Source of the DNA: Stenopsyche tienmushanensis
Taxonomy: Eukaryota > Arthropoda > Insecta > Trichoptera > Stenopsychidae
Direction of reading: 5' to 3'
Assembly (NCBI GenBank): GCA_008973525.1
Contig: WACJ01000268.1
Location: 1 to 64,000, forward strand
DNA length: 64,000 nt
Below are positions 59,966 to 64,000 of the stretch, piece after piece. Numbering within the stretch: the first letter of the stretch is position 1; every line of letters begins with the position of its first letter. The notes beneath the pieces were generated by a model. It was not told where the DNA came from, searched no databases, and was given only the letters and a program-made list of their open reading frames with translations. Made by a program: the position numbers and the translations under genes.

Positions 59966-62377
59966 TACGGCCCTGATAAATAGCATGAATGCCACTAACC
60001 CACTGATGGCCGCACTGCTTGAACAGCAAGAATACATCGAAACATGTTTGAATTTAACATTCCTCCGTAATAACGCAAATAGTCATGTTAATTAAATTCC
60101 CATTTAATCAGCCATGCTTGTAAAAATGTGCAACTGAATAATATTCCAAGAATTCTGTTTATTTAGAGGGCTATCATCTCGACTGATGTCATTGCTCACC
60201 AAGAAGTACACACTGTAATCACATGTAATATTTATCAATTTGTCAACAATGTTGAGGCAATGGCATTTTTTAATTAATTTATTGGTCTTATCATTTCAGT
60301 AAATAAGTGAAATGTCGAAATAATATTATATCACGAAGTAATCAGTCATTTAATCGCGTCGTTAAAAAGTTATTTCTCAGTTGAAATTGCTGGAATTATA
60401 TGAAGAAGATGCCTAAATTCGCATGGAATATTGATCAGAAATCGGGGATACATTATTACGATCCATGGAGCAACTTATATTTATCTTATTTAAGACATTT
60501 TTTTCAGAATTGTGCGTGTTTTTTTATATACTGCAACTGTTGTAACTTCAAAAGTATTCCGGAATTTTGCTGTACAAATTTATTAGTGATATATAAAAAA
60601 ATCATTTTTCATACAGTAACTGAAAAAGAAAACCTGAAACGATTAATAAAATCGGACAAAGTCAATTCAGATTGATTATTTTATATTATTGATAAATTTG
60701 ATATTCACTATATGATATTCCTATTCAATTTTCCTGTTATTTAAGTAATGTTAATGGATATCGTATTGTAATCCTTCGAAAGTCATGTTTGACATTTTTC
60801 ACAGGAAATTAGCATGTGAAGTATTGAAGACACGAGGATTTCCTAGCCCGAGATGCAAGTCGTGCATCGCTTGTTCTCCATAGCGATTCGTGGTGATCCG
60901 TGATGATGATCATGCGTGTGGGCTTTGAGATTTGAAATCTCTCTTCACGGTGCAGACTCTCGTGCATAAATGGATCGAACACGGATCATTTGTTATTATA
61001 AGCGAGCATGTGTACATAATGAGTACGAAAGCGTTTACACAACCTCCGACCAGAACAAAATCCTCCACTAAGCTTCTGTACCACTTCTTCCGCTGATAAA
61101 TGGCTCCACACATAAGCCTCATTTTTATGTAACCTCCGAGCGGAAAGCCGATAATATTTCAAAGCTCGCTGGAATTAAGCCGATCTTAATGCAGTTATAA
61201 CAACAAACACTACCGGATTTCGACACCGAATTCTGGAGGTGTTGAATAACTGCCTTCAATCCAAAATAGATTTGTAACACCACCCACTGCGCTGCGCATT
61301 CTTCGCGCCGAAGAATTCGCATTTTTCCACTTACCATTCGAAATGAGGCACAATCGAAGCGCTTACACGCCTTTCGCATTATGTGATACGTTTAATGAAG
61401 TGTTTATGCCTCTGCATCACGTCTTCTACGATTTGAGACCCGTAAATTACCTGTCGAGGTTGCTCTAGAAATTATCCGTGGCTATTTATGGGGATATTTA
61501 TTGTAAAGTGGCTGCTATCTGTCACCTTTGTCTATGATTTACGGCCATTTCTGTGGCTTTTCCCTTATTTATTAATTTCGCATTCGCTATTCCGCATCAT
61601 TATTGACGATAATGGACGCTCTATATTTGGATACTTGAATCAGAATGCTTGACGTCGTCCAAACGCGGATGCAAATTTATATTAAATCGCGTCCAAATTC
61701 ATACAGGATTTGAATTGTTTGATTGCAAAAAAATGCACTGTGAGCATAAAAATCAATAAATCTAAAACAATCAAATGTCAGCATCTCAAAACACCCATCT
61801 CACAACGCTACGGCGCTCTCTGCTTTAAATCAATGGGTCAGCAGTGGGTGTCAAAAATCTATATAAATTTTACTAGCGCCATGGAGGCGACCATAAAACT
61901 TTGACGTTGTTATATTAACTGGCTTATCCAGAATTTATATACGACAAGTTTTCCGCATCTATTCGCATTTATACAACTTCGCAATAATTATTTCAAATGT
62001 GAGCTGATTCCTCATGTTTATTATTATTTATCGCAATTATGTATATGAAGATGAATTGAATTTATGCATTACGCTGATTATACTATTAATAGCGCTTTGC
62101 TGCATGTGCATTCATTAAATGCAGGATGCATTTTAGATTAACAAATACTTCTGCCAAATACTCAGGATACTGCAATAACTCCTAATGGCAATTAATTTAA
62201 AATGTTATTTCCTTCATTTTCAAAAACAATCTATACGTAGTCGTATGATTTAACGGATGAGCTCGTAATTCAATCAACTTGGGTCCAAATCTATAAAAGA
62301 TTTGATTAGCGAACATATGTATTTATAGGTAGTTCTTTGTTGGTTGTGGATTCTGTTAATCTTGTTAGTCTTGTATT
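59966..62377. other. Intronic DNA without recognised exon
   Basis: The stretch 60840-61700 is less AT-rich and repeat-free. ORFs at 60400, 60910, 61125 and 61710 (64-91 codons) have no semaphorin or other recognisable sequence. Confidence 0.4.
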
Positions 62378-62994
62378 TTAACCTGTATGGTAGGATGATC
62401 GCGTATTTGCGAGCGAATTCCAGTTATTCAGAAAGAGTACGCTTGTACGTTGAGCTCGGAGAAAGACAGGGGCGGATAAAACGTCTTGCAGTTCGGTAGC
62501 TGTGCATGGAAGACAGAGACAGATAGCTTCTGGCGTATATCGCACGATTGTATACATCGTTAACCCAAATTTATCAACTTATAATGATGCGTGAATGATA
62601 TAATGAATCGATTTCAAGTGCATTGTTATTGTTTATTTATTTAACTCGTTCATCGCTGCGTCCGCCAGATATGCGCATCTCCCAAAAGCGAATCCAGCGT
62701 CTCATTGTAACGTATTTTTATAACGATTGTCTAAATATCTTATGAGATCGACTTGCAAACTTGCGTTCCTAGCATTGTCTGTTCGCACTTGTTTATCTTT
62801 ACTTTGTGAAGTGAATTTTCTCGTAAGAAACAACACCGATTCACGTTGGGCGATGAGAGTGTTAAATATAAACTTCATACGCGCTGCTGTGTTCCTGACA
62901 GATATGTGGATTTGTACGCATGATAAGTTGCGGACAAGCAAATATAGCATCTAAGACTATGAAGATTTTTAATTAGCTCACTACTCAAAGTTAT
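62378..62994 (-). mobile_element. Family A piggyBac-like MITE, copy 11 (long version)
   Basis: It starts TTAACCTGTATGGTAGGATG, with TTAA at 62378-62381. It shares with 42261 both the variant end and the extra module (GCGAATCCAGCGTCTCATTG, ATAACGATTGTCTAAATATC). It ends AGCTCACTACTCAAAG and then lacks GGTTAA, so the right terminus is lost. Short ORFs of 75-82 codons through it are not conserved in the other long copy. Confidence 0.85.
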
Positions 62995-64000
62995 GGCTCT
63001 ATACTATAATCCATGAAATTTCCTGAGTCAATCTTTCGGACTTAGTTTTGATATTCATTGGATATTAATTAATATTTCTCATTGAAAAATAGTATCTGAT
63101 CACAAAAAGATGTTTAAAAGATGGCCTACATTTTCATCTCCCTAATGTTAAATTCTTATTGTTCTCTGTTTGGATTTAAATCTATTCAGTATTCAAATTT
63201 ATTACGTCTAGGATTTTCAGGACAGGATTTTCATCAGAAGACATTTGATTTAATTAATGAATATCGAATTTGTAAAAGAGGATCGGCAACAAAGACTTCT
63301 GTTCTATCGATCACGATTCTACGTGTACTGATTAGACTTGCCATAATAAATTTAAATATCACAATATGTAGTGATTTCATGTATTAAATTTAGCTTTGCA
63401 TGTGAGAGCATGGCTATTTGGATTCATACATGCATGAGAGTCGTCTTATTCAAGTCTTATAATTTAGGTCAGTGAAACGTGAAAATTATGGACTACACGT
63501 CTGTAATTCGATGCCTAAATTTTCGTGCTATATTTTGATTTTTATGAAAATTAAGTCTGCATGAATCATCTGATACTGGTAATTTGATTCAATTTGACGA
63601 GACCTGATGTGATTGACTGGGTTACTTATTGCATCAGGTTTCTTCTTGATTTTTTTGATGTAATTTGTTGCGTATGTTAGACAAGCTAAAAATGCCAATG
63701 ATCAAAGATTTAGATTAATCCATAGAGATTTGGCATTTATAAAATTATCATAGTATGTTTGAATTTTGATTATACGGATGGAATTATGCAGTGATTTCTA
63801 CTATATATTTCTATAAAACAATACTGGTTTAGTGATTTTTTTAAATTTATCCAATATATAATATAAGCGATTTTTCAAATATCCTTGAATTGGTTTGACG
63901 TATTAAATATACGCGCAAAGAGATAAAAACCGCGTTAATGACAACCCTGGCATGGTGCATGACCACCTCTGCATTCGATCAAATAGATAGAGTGATTAAA
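62995..64000. other. Intronic DNA to the window edge
   Basis: An 88-codon ORF at 63121 has no recognisable features. No shared repeat was seen. Confidence 0.45.

Noticed and set aside
61690..61904. Next semaphorin exon after a catacag acceptor-like site (DLNCLIAKKC...)
   Set aside because: The peptide does not resemble the Sema domain segment expected after VGAR and runs to a stop.
1..64000. CRISPR array or bacterial operon structure
   Set aside because: There are no regularly spaced identical repeats and no long bacterial-style ORFs. Splice sites and transposon types are eukaryotic.

Overview
The window is AT-rich eukaryotic nuclear DNA, most likely from an insect and possibly a fly. The only gene I can identify is the 5' part of a class 5 semaphorin (Sema5c-like), on the + strand. 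Its first coding exon (20073-20199) encodes a signal peptide. Its second (58070-58172) encodes the start of the Sema domain. Both have consensus splice sites, and the codon split across the intron rebuilds the expected Asp. The intron between them is about 37.9 kb and fills most of the window. The rest of the gene lies beyond 64 kb. The species is not determined; insect origin is inferred from the semaphorin sequence and the transposon families.

Almost everything else I can support is decayed transposon sequence. (A) A piggyBac-like MITE family with TTAA ends, about 11 copies, including two long versions and one nested insertion; a degraded piggyBac transposase lies at 8.4 kb. (B/C) Two related families whose ends carry GTGCG/ATGCGG boxes and which share a subterminal block. 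One C copy has TA-flanked inverted repeats and encodes what looks like a pogo/Tigger transposase C-terminus. (D) A Tc1/mariner-type family with the SPDLTPLDFF motif, including a 65-bp tandem triplication of that motif. (E, F) Two short uncharacterised dispersed repeats. (G) A pogo-type element with TA target sites and a related fragment, plus a separate 173-bp pogo-like MITE at 33 kb. hAT remnants occur at the left edge and at 35.8-36.1 kb.

Layout: 1-20 kb is upstream of the semaphorin start and holds A, B, C, E, F and G copies, the piggyBac pseudogene, and a GC-richer block ending in a TATA-box motif near 13.45 kb. 20-58 kb is the giant intron, with most A, B and D copies, the hAT remnant, and islands of apparently non-repetitive DNA that could hold regulatory elements. 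58-64 kb is the start of the next intron. Three ORFs (36.9, 46.4 and 51.6 kb) stand out by length or composition, but I could not assign them. No rRNA, convincing tRNA or CRISPR array was seen. All repeat boundaries were read by eye.
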